Source: Anaerophaga thermohalophila DSM 12881 (GTDB taxonomy: Bacteria; Bacteroidota; Bacteroidia; Bacteroidales; Marinilabiliaceae). From it: a stretch of 64,000 bases of DNA. The notes beneath the pieces are model-generated. The model was not told the origin of the DNA. It was given only the letters and a program-made list of their open reading frames with translations, and made no database searches. Where the stretch lies: contig NZ_AEWI01000020.1 in assembly GCF_000191885.1 (NCBI RefSeq), positions 1-64,000 of the forward strand. The letters run 5' to 3'. The position numbers and the translations under genes were made by a program. This document shows positions 17,334 through 27,556 of this stretch, one piece after another; position 1 is the first letter of the stretch, and every line of letters begins with the position of its first letter.

Positions 17334-17519
17334 CTACAATGGCAAATTACTGCGCAATCGTTTCCCTCTGCCTTCGCCACCACCTTCTTTTCTTCGTTTG
17401 CCCATTCCTTCTCCTAATTTTCCTGAGGAAGCACTTTCACCGTCTTTGGCACACCGGCCTAATTTTCGTCCTGTTTTTGGGCCTTTCCCTTCCGGTCCCG
17501 TATGATCCATTTTTGGCAT
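17334..17519 (-). CDS. Small DUF5320-like protein
   Basis: A 61-residue Gly/Lys/Arg-rich protein beginning MPKMDHTGPEGKGPKTGRKL and followed by GRC, the hallmark of the DUF5320 family that is regularly encoded beside NifX-like and MinD/FeS ATPase genes in anaerobes. Start at the ATG 17519; an in-frame start at 17546 would overlap the upstream gene's end and adds residues absent from the family. The gene follows the NifX-like gene by 4 bp. Function unknown; the rest (GGGEGRGKR) is probably disordered. Confidence 0.75.
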   Translation of the reverse strand: MPKMDHTGPEGKGPKTGRKLGRCAKDGESASSGKLGEGMGKRRKEGGGEGRGKRLRSNLPL

Positions 17520-17523
17520 AATA

Positions 17524-17841
17524 TTATCCTTTAATGCGTTCAACAATATCTTTCACTTTCAGGTCTTCTTCTTCAATGATGACCATCTGAATATTAAATT
17601 TTTCCAGCAGTTCTTTGGCTTTTGGTCCAAAATCTCCGGATATAACTTTCTGAGCACCTAATTCAACTGTTTTTTCGGCGGCTTTTGTCCCGGCTCCTCC
17701 CTGTGCTTCAGCATTTTCATTCTTGTGAAACGTTGTCTCTCCAGTCTCTTCGTTAAGGATACAGAACCAGGCAGCACGTCCATATCGCTTATCAAATGGT
17801 GCATCGACTGTATCGGCGGTTGATGTTATTAATGTTTTCAT
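17524..17841 (-). CDS. NifX/NifB-type (orange-protein-like) cluster-binding protein
   Basis: A 105-residue protein of the dinitrogenase iron-molybdenum cofactor family (PF02579): VDAPFDKRYGRAAWFCI at the start, GAGTKAAEKTVELGAQKVISG in the middle, and a terminal helix. Members bind FeMo-co precursors in nitrogen fixers or a Mo-Cu cluster in Desulfovibrio orange protein. No nif genes are present, so the orange-protein-like role is the better fit. It is first in a short minus-strand set with the DUF5320 gene and upstream of the two FeS-MinD ATPases. Confidence 0.88.
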   Translation of the reverse strand: MKTLITSTADTVDAPFDKRYGRAAWFCILNEETGETTFHKNENAEAQGGAGTKAAEKTVELGAQKVISGDFGPKAKELLEKFNIQMVIIEEEDLKVKDIVERIKG

Positions 17842-17858
17842 ATTTTTTGTTTGTGTTC

Positions 17859-17951
17859 TTTAGGCGCTTAGCGCATAAAACTAACCAACATGTTGTTTAA
17901 GTTGTAAATCCCGCATAGGACTTTTTTCAGGCTTGTTCTGAAAAAACGTAG
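17859..17951 (+). repeat. Family F repeat, copy F1
   Basis: About 93 bp starting TTTAGGCGCTTAGCGC and ending CCTGAAAAAACGTAG-like sequence (here TTCTGAAAAAACGTAG). A second copy is at 48744-48839 in the same orientation. It contains two hairpins: GCGC-TTA-GCGC, and a T-rich one TTTTTTCAGG / CCTGAAAAAA (one mismatch in this copy). Confidence 0.7.
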
Positions 17952-17997
17952 TACCTTAACTCTGATTTTGTTGTATTTTTTGGCAAAATATTTATAA

Positions 17998-18075
17998 AAA
18001 TGGCTGCGCCATTTGTTGTTTGGATCACCGAATTTACGCGAATTAACGCGAAATTAGTCGCATCTTTGATGCGAC
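17998..18075. repeat. Two short hairpins in a gene-free region
   Basis: AAATGGC-TGC-GCCATTT near 17999 and the perfect GTCGCATC-TTT-GATGCGAC at 18057-18075. They lie in the 820-bp gene-free stretch 17842-18661, together with repeats F1 and R3; the remainder (18255-18661) is AT-rich with nothing I recognise. Confidence 0.6.
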
Positions 18076-18151
18076 AGTAATTCGGTGTCATTCGTGCCAT
18101 TGACAACATCATAATTGATTTTCTAAAGTGTTCTCGAACTCCTTCCAGTCG

Positions 18152-18252
18152 TTTCATCCGTATAAAATTTATTTATTAAGGTCGGATGGAACTCGCATGA
18201 TTGAGTTTTATACATGTTCTTTTGAGACAATCTTTGTCATGCTCGTTTCGTT
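18152..18252 (-). repeat. Family R repeat, copy R3
   Basis: About 101 bp, reversed: TTTCATCCGTATAAAATTT to CATGCTCGTTTCGTTG, with GGATGGAACTCGCATG inside. A complete copy, not next to a gene start. Confidence 0.75.
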
Positions 18253-18661
18253 GACGACAAAAAATAATTGCGTAGCAATTGCTAATCCGACAAATATATG
18301 ACTTTAGCTTTTTAGTTATTTTTGGCTCTGACTTATCCAGGTTAGGGTTATTAAAATCCTGTTTGTCTTTATTTTTCAATAATTGGGCAGGTTAATAGAA
18401 ATAAGAATTGATCATTATTGACTGATTTTAAGCAATACCTCCTTGAAAATTTGCAATACATGGCAAACCAATTGTTTATGCCTAAAGAGGTTTATTTGTT
18501 AAAATACAGTATATCAAAGTTGTATAAATCATCTTACATCTTATATCTAAAAATCTAACGATCTATTGTTGAGCCTAATCCTAAAAGTCTCTATTTGCCA
18601 ATCTCATTGTTTAAGAATATCCTGTAATTAATTTTTTAACCTACTGTTTCTTGTCCGTTAA

Positions 18662-19063
18662 CTACTTCACCGTCTCAACATTATATGATTTACAAACAGG
18701 ACAATTCCTTTCCTTTATCGTTTCGGGTACAGTAAACCGGGCAAAACATCTGTTGCAGACAAGCCAGCTTTTATCAAGTAAAGCGTGACCATAGACCGCT
18801 TTAATTTCCCTTACTTCAACAAAGGCACGGGCTATTTTTTGTCGCGCCCCTTCATAAATACGCGCAAAAGTGGCTCTCGAAATACCCATAATCTCTGACG
18901 CTTCCTGATGCGTCATCAAATCGTAATCGGCCAGCTTTAGCGCCTCGTATTCTTCGTAGAGCAAATCTACCGGTTTTTGTCTTCTCTGTTGATGACCGTA
19001 AGGCTTATACCCTTTAAAACCAGGCGGCTTTACAACCTTTCTCAATGATTTTGGTCGTGCCAT
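18662..19063 (-). CDS. DUF134 family DNA-binding regulator
   Basis: A 133-residue DUF134 protein: MARPKSLRKV and PPGFKGYKPYG at the start, a sigma-region-4-like helix-turn-helix at ~45-80 (LADYDLMTHQEASEIMGISR, TFARIYEGARQKIA), and a C-terminal zinc-ribbon-like part with CNRC and CPVC. Genes of this family usually accompany NifX-like and DUF5320 genes and are thought to regulate them. A TACTTTTG promoter-like element and a perfect palindrome lie just upstream, fitting autoregulation. Confidence 0.88.
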   Translation of the reverse strand: MARPKSLRKVVKPPGFKGYKPYGHQQRRQKPVDLLYEEYEALKLADYDLMTHQEASEIMGISRATFARIYEGARQKIARAFVEVREIKAVYGHALLDKSWLVCNRCFARFTVPETIKERNCPVCKSYNVETVK

Positions 19064-19081
19064 AATGAACTATAACTCATA

Positions 19082-19089
19082 CAAAAGTA
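19082..19089 (-). promoter_or_regulatory. TAnnTTTG-type -7 element of the DUF134 gene
   Basis: On the minus strand TACTTTTG, matching the Bacteroidota -7 consensus TAnnTTTG, 19 bp before the ATG. Leader would be short (about 12 nt). Confidence 0.5.
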
Positions 19090-19090
19090 A

Positions 19091-19104
19091 TGAGAATATT
19101 CTCA
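19091..19104. promoter_or_regulatory. Perfect 14-bp palindrome, candidate operator
   Basis: TGAGAATATTCTCA, a perfect dyad directly upstream of the putative -7 element of the DUF134 gene, i.e. inside the promoter. Good candidate binding site for the DUF134 protein itself or another dimeric repressor. No second exact copy was noticed in front of the NifX-like or ATPase genes. Confidence 0.5.
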
Positions 19105-19161
19105 AAATAAAAATATAAAAAAAAATTTAATCCAAAAGCCATTTCCATGCCGGCTGAACAG

Positions 19162-20049
19162 CTATCCTTCCCTTACGAGTTCGGTAATAGCATGTACAGT
19201 GGCATCAGTCCCCAACTTAATCATTTCATCTGCACGGTGGAAATCGAATGTATTGGCAGAATCGGCAGGAATATTAATGAGAATATCCGGCCGGTAACGC
19301 TCAATATTCATTTTTGCGAGTTTGTGGATCATCGCTCCGGAGCTGGTTGTAAGAAGCGATATATATCCCAGGCTCTGTTTATCTCCGGTAGCTATTAAAT
19401 TAGTGAAAGCATTGATCAAACCGTTATGGCCATTTTTCTCTTTTCCGTTTTTCCCGTTTTTGCTCTGGCTGACACTCTCTACTCTGGGTTGCTTTTCTCC
19501 GTATAAATTGACAACCACCAGCAAATCATCTTTATCGCGTTGGACATGCTCAATAGGGACAGGATTTAATATTCCACCATCTACTAAAAATGTATTTTTA
19601 TATTTTACGGGAGTAAACATTGCCGGAATGGCAATAGAGGCTCTGACAGCTTTGTAATAGCTCCCCTTATCAAAGACAATTTCTTTTTCGTCAAGAATAT
19701 CTGAGGCCACGGCTGTAAAAGGGATGGGCATATCTTCGATATTCATATCAGGGATAAAAGTTTTCATTTTATCAAAGACTCTCTCCCCTTTAAGAAGGCC
19801 GCTGTTGATAAAAGAAAAATCCATCAAATCCCAAACAGCACGACGGTCAAACGTTTTTATCCACTCGCTGTAGACATCCAGTTTCCCCATAGCATAAAGT
19901 CCGCCTATAACAGCACCAATAGACGAACCCGATACCGAAGTTATATTGAACCCCTGTCTTTCCAGCTCTTCAATGGCACCAATGTGTGCAATCCCCTTAG
20001 CTCCACCACTTGATAAAACCAGAGCAACATTTTTCTTTAATTTACTCAT
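19162..20049 (-). CDS. Patatin-like phospholipase
   Basis: A 295-residue patatin-family acyl hydrolase of the RssA-like type. Oxyanion loop SSGGAKG at 13-19, nucleophile Ser43 in GSSIG, and catalytic Asp in VDGGIL at ~165 (DG dyad). No signal peptide, so probably cytoplasmic or peripheral. A Lys/Asn-rich low-complexity insert (SQSKNGKNGKEKNG) sits at ~200-215. Expected to hydrolyse acyl esters of phospholipids; the physiological role is unknown. A family A repeat lies just upstream of the start. Confidence 0.9.
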   Translation of the reverse strand: MSKLKKNVALVLSSGGAKGIAHIGAIEELERQGFNITSVSGSSIGAVIGGLYAMGKLDVYSEWIKTFDRRAVWDLMDFSFINSGLLKGERVFDKMKTFIPDMNIEDMPIPFTAVASDILDEKEIVFDKGSYYKAVRASIAIPAMFTPVKYKNTFLVDGGILNPVPIEHVQRDKDDLLVVVNLYGEKQPRVESVSQSKNGKNGKEKNGHNGLINAFTNLIATGDKQSLGYISLLTTSSGAMIHKLAKMNIERYRPDILINIPADSANTFDFHRADEMIKLGTDATVHAITELVREG

Positions 20050-20084
20050 ATCTACTATTCAAAAAAATAACCTGATATTATTGA

Positions 20085-20231
20085 TGAGTGCGGACTAAAG
20101 AGCATTTTTATTACCGAACTCTATGTTGTTTTAAATTCTTGAATCCTCATTAATAATAAGTTAACTCCGGTACATAAATTTAAAACGCCTCTATTTTGAC
20201 AAAAATATGCCTTTTTATACCACTCTCATTG
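20085..20231 (-). repeat. Family A palindromic repeat, copy A3
   Basis: About 147 bp in reverse orientation: GATGAGTGCGGACTAAAGAG at one end, ATGCCTTTTTATACCACTCTC at the other, with TTTAAAACGCC and TTGTTTTAAATTC cores. Lies 36 bp upstream of the patatin start, so it could affect its promoter. Confidence 0.75.
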
Positions 20232-20457
20232 ATATTTCAATACTTCGTTAAACTTTTACAAATGTCAGTTAAGGTAAAGACGATCAAATCGGGTGTCTCC
20301 ACTCATATAAAAAATTTGCGTCATTGCGTCTCTGCGTTTAGGCGCTTTTAAACTGACTATTGGATATTTCATTCGGTACCTGATAATTCTCTTCCAGAAG
20401 CAAACTCTTTGGTTCAAATTTAAAAAATCTTGTTCCAAACGCCCTTTTTTGAAAACA

Positions 20458-20592
20458 AAAACTTAAACGCAAAGAAGTATGTTGTGTTTATAATTCACAC
20501 TACTGGCTACTGACTAAAAACTAATGACTAAATTACTTATCTCTAAAAATCTGATAATCTATTAAAACAATCTTTGCCATGCTCGTTTCATC
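20458..20592 (-). repeat. Family D / R composite repeat, copy D3
   Basis: Reverse copy of the D block: TATGTTGTGTTTATAATTCA, CACTACTGGCTACTGACTAAAA and a terminal piece of R (TTTGCCATGCTCGTTTCATC). Counterparts are at 36640-36795 and 39586-39829. With A3 and a degenerate repeat at 20238-20362 it fills the 612-bp gap 20050-20661; no gene is seen. Confidence 0.6.
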
Positions 20593-20661
20593 CTTGCTAT
20601 CGAAATATCTGTAATATAGGACGGCCCTCATAACAGTCATCCCCGGGCTAAAGTTCCTCCG

Positions 20662-23600
20662 CTAACTCTTCGCCCATTCACCAGGCGTTTTTCCAAACTC
20701 TTCCTTGAAGGATTTGCGAAATTGAGCCACGCTCCGGAATCCAATTTGTTCGGCAACCTGTGAAACCTGAATCCCGTCGTTCTTTAGAAGAGTTGCTGCC
20801 TTATGAAGACGAATTTTCCGCATGTAATCGGCAGCTGTAATGCCGGTAACGTTTTTAAACTTTCTGTAAAACGATGAACGGCTCATAAAAAGTTCTTTGC
20901 CAAGAACTTCAACGTTAAATGCGGGATCGGCATATCTTCTGTCAATCAGAGCATTCACAGTTTCCAGAAAATCTTTGTCAGACTTGGAAAGACCGGCGTT
21001 CACGATACCCAACTCTTTCTGCTCTTCCAGATGCCTGGTTAACTTGCTGCGGTTTTCCAGGATGGCCTTGAGCCGGGCAAGGAAAATTCTGCTGTTAAAC
21101 GGCTTTTCAATATATCCGTCAATTCCAAGCTCAAATCCCTCAATATGCGTCTCTTCATCTGTTCGTGCCGTGAGAAAAACAAATGGAATATTGGCGGTAT
21201 GAACATCTGATTTGATTTTCCTGCAAAATTCAATTCCATTCATAACCGGCATCATAACATCAGAAACAATGAGATCGGGCTTAAAATCATAAACCTTCCC
21301 GACAGCATCACTCCCGTTATGGGCGATGCAAACTTCAAACCACCTGCCGAGCAATTCCTTTAAAAACCGGGACAGTTCGATATTATCTTCAGCAATCAAA
21401 ACTTTTTGCCTTCCAAAGCGGGAAAAATTCTCAGGCGCTTCATCCAGGAAAATCTTATCATCATAGAGGTAAGTAACGGTAGAATTTTTTTCGAAATCGT
21501 TTTCACCAAAATGCTCCCTTCCCTTGAGAAAACTCAGCCGAAACCGGGTTCCACGCCCCTCACTGCTCTCTAATTCAACAGTACCCTTTTGAAGTTCGGT
21601 TAGTCCCCTGACGATCGTCAGCCCAATGCCATGCCCCTCAACATGACCGGCAACCTTCCCGGAACGATAAAACCGGTCGAAAATGCTATGCAATTCATTT
21701 TTTGATATACCTATTCCCTGGTCTTCAACATCAATATAGAATTGGTCATCTGATTCGCCGATACTGACCATCACAGCTTTCCCTTGAGGCGAATATTTTA
21801 TGGCATTCGACAATAAATTATAAAGAATATTTTCTAATTTATCGGCATCGAGCCACACGGACAATCGTTCAGGGAAGCTGTAAAAAGCCAGTTCAATATC
21901 ATTTTGAGCCGCTACCGGCCGAAACGATTGAACAATTTCCGAGACAAAAGCCACAAGCTCAAAATTCGTGACAGACAATTTTAGTTGTCCCTGGTCTAAT
22001 TTACGTAAATCGATAAGCTGATTGATCATGTTCAACAGTCGATAAGCATTTCTTCGAATGGCATGAATCGCTTTGTTCTTTGGCCCGTCAAGACTGTCGA
22101 GATGAGCCAGAATAAGTGTCAGTGGTGTACGGAAATCGTGGGAAATATTTGTATAAAAACGTAATTTTGACTGATCCGCTTCATGCAGCTTTTCCGACAT
22201 TTCAAGTATCTGCTTATTTCTTGTCCTCAATTCTTTCGTTTGCTCATCAACCGTGCTTTTCAGGAGCAAGTTTCTTTTTCTGATATGCCTGAGTCTGATT
22301 TGATATCCGCCGAAAACACCTCCCAGCAACCCGACAATCAGTACACCTTTAAACCAGACTGTTTGCCAAAAAGGAGGAATAATAACGATTCTCAGCCGTT
22401 GGGTAGCATCAAACGATTGGCGACTGGGTGCAGCCTGCAGCTCAAATGTATACTCACCCGGAGGCACAGCCGTATAGGAAGCCAATCGGTTAGCGCCATC
22501 CGAATACGTCCACTCTTCCTGCAGGCCCCTCAACCTGAACCGGAAAACATTGTGATTGGGATAATCGAAAGGATAGGCATTAAATTCAACAGAAAATGAA
22601 TTCTCATCATGTTTCAATCGTATCAGGCTATTCTCCTTCAGGCTTTTATTTATTAAGACGCGATCGCCAATGCTGTCTCCGGGCAATATTTCGCGGTTAA
22701 ACAACCGAAAACTTTCAAAATGGATTTTCATTCCGGGATGTAAGGTCGTGATGCTGTCGGGATGAAAGCCAACCACCCCGGTATAGCCACCGTAATAAAT
22801 AAACCCGTCGTCAGAAAAGTCATGAGCATCATCCATAAAGAAATCATTCGTCAGAAAAGTCACGAATTGTTCGTTTTTTACATCAAAACGGGTAATCCCC
22901 CGATTGGTGCTCATCCACAAAATATCTTCAGCATCCCCATACAAACTATAAACAATGTTGTTTGACAAACCATCGCTTTCGAAGTACTTATCAATAATGC
23001 TGTCGCCCGATATCGAAAAAAGATTCAAGCCTGCATTGGTCCCAATCCACAAACTGTCACCATCGACCCACAAGCAGTAAGCTTTATTGTCCGACAAACC
23101 ATGAGTAGAGCTCCTGATACTTCTTATCGGCTCATCAGGGCCACCATATTTCAGAAGCCCGTTTTCGTCTTTAGCGATCCATAAACTACCATATTTGTCT
23201 TTAACAATATCACGAACACTGCCGGAGACACTTTCATCAAGAGAAAAAACAGACAGTTCACCGGTTTTTAAATTAACTTTCCCGGTTCTTTGTGAAGACG
23301 TCAAAGTAACAATTCCGGGTTCCAATTCCTTTACCGAATAACACTGATAGGGCCAGTCCCACGAAAACCTGCAGTTAACCGCTTCAATACGTTGATTTGC
23401 CTGATTATAAATGCACAATTGACCGCCTTCTCCTATCCATATATTGCCCGATGAATCTTCAAAAATATTCCGCACATTATTGATATTTCGTTTTGTACCC
23501 TCGCGGGTGAAGTAATGGCTAAAATAACGTTGTTCACCGTCTTTATCAATGATACCAACACCCTCTCTGTCGAAACCCAGCCAGATACCTCCATCGTCCC

Positions 23601-24676
23601 TTTTGCATATTGCCCTGACCGGATCGGTGTCGGGGCTGTTCAATTTTTGCCTGCGCCAGTTGTAATGAATAAACTGGTTCTTATTGTAACTGAAATAATT
23701 TAATCCGTTTTTAAGTGTACCTATCCACAAATTTCCCAACGCATCAAAACGCAGATGTGTAACGTGATATCCTTTAAACGACGAGTCATTCTCAGGATCA
23801 TAACTAAAGATCGTTGTCGAAAATCCACTGTCACTTCTCTGAACCCGGGCCAACAGATTATTGTCGCCAAACCAGAAATTCCCTCTGTGAACGGCAAAAC
23901 TATTAAGCAAAGAAGGTTCCAAAAAAGAGAGTCCAAGTTCACGGAAAGTTGCAACAATTTTACGCGACGCAAACTGATTCGATATTCTTTCAATTCCCGA
24001 ATCTGAAACACCATACCAGACAGAACCGTCCTGTTGAAGATGAAAACAGGGAGACCCACTGATATCCACGGGAACAATGCTTAAAGTTGAACCCATTTTT
24101 ATTCAGGCTTAAATATTGAATACCAAAACCTCCATAAATTATTGTGCTGTCTCCTTTCAAAGCGATTCCATGTACCCAACCCCGTGCCTGGAATTTTTTA
24201 CACGTATTTTTCCTGATATTCAAAAGGCCAAGCTGATCGTTGTCACTGAACCAGAGTAAAGAATCGTTCAACTGAACCAGATTATTTACAGGTGCAATAC
24301 CTACAGAATCGAAAACAGAGTCGGGAAAATGTCGGAACCGTTGCACGTCAGCCCGATAATGATTCAGAACCCTGTCCCGTGTGGTAACCCAGATATCGCC
24401 ATTCATCCCCCGTCCCATCGAAATAATATGATTCCCGGAAATACCCTCTGAATCATCAGACAATGGTTTGAAGACTTCAAACCCGTAGCCATTATATTTA
24501 TTCAGTCCGTCAAGTGTACCAACCCAGATATTTCCAATGTCGTCAATAACCAACCCGTTGATGTTGTTTTGTGACAAACCGCTGGAAATATCAAAACGGT
24601 CGAAACGTGGTGCCTGTCCGAAAGCACTCACCACAACAGAAAAACACAGTACAATTATATTAACAACAAGCTTCAT
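20662..24676 (-). pseudogene. Hybrid two-component system regulator (HTCS), frameshifted
   Basis: Together about 1340 residues, the usual length of Bacteroidota one-protein hybrid systems. The first ~194 residues (24676 to ~24094) carry the signal peptide (LCFSVVVSAFGQ) and first propeller blades; the rest is in another frame (20662-24096). In order: periplasmic two-component propeller repeats, Y_Y_Y domain, transmembrane helix (WFKGVLIVGLLGGVFGGY), HisKA with NISHDFRTPLTLI, HATPase (NAIKYSP, DQGIGIS), receiver (IVSDVMMPVMNG) and AraC helix-turn-helix. Dropping one G of GGG at 24092-24094 (or one A beside it) restores LNKNGSTLSIVP. Divergent from the DUF1080-Gfo/Idh operon, which it probably senses for and activates. 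Confidence 0.88.
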
Positions 24677-24712
24677 TTCTTCTCACCTTCCGGCTGCTGA
24701 ATTAAAAACGTC

Positions 24713-24720
24713 TATATTTG
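24713..24720 (+). promoter_or_regulatory. TAnnTTTG-type -7 element before the DUF1080 operon
   Basis: TATATTTG fits the Bacteroidota -7 consensus and points at the operon starting at 24798. The spacing leaves a leader of about 70 nt. No convincing -33 TTTG was seen, as often with activator-dependent promoters. Confidence 0.45.
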
Positions 24721-24797
24721 ACACAAAAACATCTCAGGCTGCAAGTTAACAAACCTTAAATTGCCAACACCAATTAAATTTGAAAAAAACGAGAGTC

Positions 24798-26186
24798 ATG
24801 CGAAAAAATCTATTTCTTTTATCGGTTATATTTATAACCTCATGGGCAGTTTTAAACGGACAAAATTCCGAAAAAGAACTGTTCAACGGAAAAAACCTCA
24901 ATGGCTGGAAAGTCCTTAACGGTAATGCTCCCTACGAAGTAACTGACGGAATGATCGTTGGCACTTCGGTAACCAATTCTCCAAACACCTTCCTGGCTAC
25001 AAAAAAGAAGTTCACAAATTTTGTTTTGGAGTACGATATGAAAATGGACGAAGGATTGAACTCCGGAGTTCAAATAAGAAGTCACAGCAACCAGGATTAT
25101 ATGAACGGCAGGGTGCACGGCTTGCAGGTAGAATGCGAAGACACACAGCGCGGATGGTCGGGTGGTATTTACGATGAAGCCCGAAGAGGATGGAGGTATC
25201 CCCTTGAATACAACGAACCTGCAAAAAAAGCTTACAAAAAGGGTGAGTGGAATCACTTCAAAGTTGTTGCATTCAACAATAATATCATGACCTGGGTCAA
25301 CGATATTCCTGCAGCAAACCTTGTGGAGGAAGAGACAGAGAACGGATTCATTGCACTACAGGTACATGGCATAGGGAATAACGAATCGCTTGCCGGCAAA
25401 AAGATTCGCTGGAAAAATATCACGATAAGGGAAATTGGGGCTGAAGATTTTTCAAAGTACAAGAATAATACAGCACCCGAAGTCAGTTATTTAAAAAATC
25501 AACTGACAGAAAGAGAAAAGTCAGACGGCTGGAAGTTGCTTTGGGACGGTGCAACCACGAACGGATGGAGAGGTGCGAGATTAGACCATTTCCCCGAAAA
25601 AGGCTGGAGTATCAACAATGGTATCCTGAAAGTGCATGCATCGGGAGGAGGCGAAGCAACCAATGGCGGAGACATAGTAACCACAAAAAAATATAAAGAT
25701 TTCATTCTGGAAGTTGACTTCAGTTTAACCAAAGGAGCCAACAGCGGAATTAAGTATTTTGTTGACACAGAACTCAACAAAGGACCTGGCTCATCCATCG
25801 GCTGCGAGTTTCAGATTCTTGACGACCGTTATCATCCTGATGCAAAAAAAGGAGTCAAAGGCAATCGCACACTTGCTTCTCTTTATGACCTGATACCTGC
25901 CAACGGACTGGAATTTAACCCTCACCTGCCCACGACAAAATATGTCAACGGATATGATCATTGGAACAGGGCACGAATTGTTGTTAAAGGCAAAAAGGTT
26001 GCGCATTATCTCAACGGCATCAAAGTAGTAGAATACGAGCGTGATACCCAAATGTGGAGAGCTCTTGTAGCATATAGCAAGTACAAAGACTGGCCGAATT
26101 TCGGAGAGTATGAGAAAGGTAACATTCTCTTACAGGACCATGGTAACGAAGTTGAATTCAAAAATATAAAAATCAAAGAATTATAG
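24798..26186 (+). CDS. Double DUF1080 (3-keto-glycoside hydrolase-like) protein
   Basis: About 462 residues with a signal peptide ([16 protein letters not shown]) and two DUF1080 (concanavalin-like, 3-keto-disaccharide hydrolase) domains at ~25-215 ([24 protein letters not shown]) and ~240-460 ([21 protein letters not shown]). DUF1080 proteins cleave glycosides whose sugar has first been oxidised at C3, and usually hold one such domain. Periplasmic. An in-frame TTG at 24780 is an alternative start. First gene of an operon with two Gfo/Idh oxidoreductases that could make the 3-keto substrate. Confidence 0.9.
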   Translation: MRKNLFLLSVIFITSWAVLNGQNSEKELFNGKNLNGWKVLNGNAPYEVTDGMIVGTSVTNSPNTFLATKKKFTNFVLEYDMKMDEGLNSGVQIRSHSNQDYMNGRVHGLQVECEDTQRGWSGGIYDEARRGWRYPLEYNEPAKKAYKKGEWNHFKVVAFNNNIMTWVNDIPAANLVEEETENGFIALQVHGIGNNESLAGKKIRWKNITIREIGAEDFSKYKNNTAPEVSYLKNQLTEREKSDGWKLLWDGATTNGWRGARLDHFPEKGWSINNGILKVHASGGGEATNGGDIVTTKKYKDFILEVDFSLTKGANSGIKYFVDTELNKGPGSSIGCEFQILDDRYHPDAKKGVKGNRTLASLYDLIPANGLEFNPHLPTTKYVNGYDHWNRARIVVKGKKVAHYLNGIKVVEYERDTQMWRALVAYSKYKDWPNFGEYEKGNILLQDHGNEVEFKNIKIKEL

Positions 26187-26206
26187 ACCTCTCAACCAAT
26201 ATCAAT

Positions 26207-27556
26207 ATGAGTGACAACAAAAATACACGAAGGGAATTCCTGAAAAAAACAGCAATAGGGGCAGCGGGACTGACTTTTGCAGGTATGGGTATGACAGCAC
26301 GAAGCTATGCCTCGATAATGGGGGCCAATGACCGGCTGAATGTTGCAATAATCGGACTTGGACGCCGACTGGGTGCATATATTCCGCCAATCGCAGCTGC
26401 CGAAAGTAATGTAAGGCTGCTCTATTTATGCGACGTTATGCAAAGCCAGATGGTAAATGCTGGCAAACGATTTGCACAAGTGCTTGATTACACCCCAAAA
26501 CAGCAAGAAAACTTCTTCAAAGTCATCGATGATCCAAATGTAGATGCTGTGTTACTTGCCACTCCCGATCACTGGCATGCTCCGGGCACCTGGCTCGCCA
26601 ACGCCGCCGGAAAACACGTCTATGTTGAAAAACCCTGTACGCATAATCCGTATGAAGGAGAACTGCTCGTGAAATCGCGCGACCGGTACGGTAAAATAAT
26701 CCAGATGGGAAATCAGCAACGCTCATCAGCAGAGACCATCGAAATTATCCATGAAATCCATAACGGGGCGATTGGAACACCATACATGGCCAAAGCGTTC
26801 TATTCCAACGCCCGTGGACGAGTGGTGAATCCCACAGAAGCTCCGGTACCGGACGGACTGAACTGGGAACTATGGCAAGGACCTGCCCCGCGCAAGACTT
26901 ACAAACACAACACGTGGGATTACAACTGGCACTGGTATGGATGGGATTACGGAACAGCCGAGACCGGTAATAATGCAATTCACGAGCTGGATGTTGCGCG
27001 GTGGGCATTACAGGTTACTTTTCCGGAAGAAGTAATTGTTGATTCCGGGAAATATCATTGGCCCGATGACGGCTGGACCATGTATGACACTATGGATGCA
27101 ACTTTTCGTTTTCCCGGGAAAAAGGTGATTAAATGGGATGGCAAAAGCCGCAACGGACACAAAACTTATGACGCCGGCCGCGGAACCATCATCTATGGAA
27201 CAGAGGGTAGCGTTTGGGTTGACCGTGGTGGGTACAAACTTTTCGATCGCAGCGGCAACCTCATCCGCGAAAGGCAATCGGGAAGCAGCGAAGGAGGTAC
27301 ACAACTCGGAGGCGGCGGCGACATGTCAACGCTGCATGTCCGGAATTTCTTCGAGGCCATACGCGGTAAAGAAAAACAACGTTCTCCCATCGATGAAGGC
27401 GCAATAAGTACATTGTTAGGACATCTGGCAAACATATCTTCCCGTACCGGGGAAATGCTTAAATGCAATCCGGAAAACGGGCATATTATAAACAGCTATA
27501 AAGCAATGACATTGTGGGAACGCGAATATGAAAAAGGATGGGAACCAAAACTTTAA
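26207..27556 (+). CDS. Tat-exported Gfo/Idh/MocA oxidoreductase (1)
   Basis: A 449-residue NAD-dependent sugar oxidoreductase. Twin-arginine signal TRREFLKKTAIG at ~7-18, Rossmann motif VAIIGLGRRLGAY at ~45, EKP motif (VYVEKPCTHNP) and the catalytic-type GNNAIHELD. Export through Tat means it folds with its cofactor in the cytoplasm first. Members of such loci in Bacteroides oxidise glycosides at C3 or act on the released keto-sugar. It follows the DUF1080 gene by 20 bp and its end overlaps the ApbE-like gene by 29 bp. Confidence 0.92.
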   Translation: MSDNKNTRREFLKKTAIGAAGLTFAGMGMTARSYASIMGANDRLNVAIIGLGRRLGAYIPPIAAAESNVRLLYLCDVMQSQMVNAGKRFAQVLDYTPKQQENFFKVIDDPNVDAVLLATPDHWHAPGTWLANAAGKHVYVEKPCTHNPYEGELLVKSRDRYGKIIQMGNQQRSSAETIEIIHEIHNGAIGTPYMAKAFYSNARGRVVNPTEAPVPDGLNWELWQGPAPRKTYKHNTWDYNWHWYGWDYGTAETGNNAIHELDVARWALQVTFPEEVIVDSGKYHWPDDGWTMYDTMDATFRFPGKKVIKWDGKSRNGHKTYDAGRGTIIYGTEGSVWVDRGGYKLFDRSGNLIRERQSGSSEGGTQLGGGGDMSTLHVRNFFEAIRGKEKQRSPIDEGAISTLLGHLANISSRTGEMLKCNPENGHIINSYKAMTLWEREYEKGWEPKL

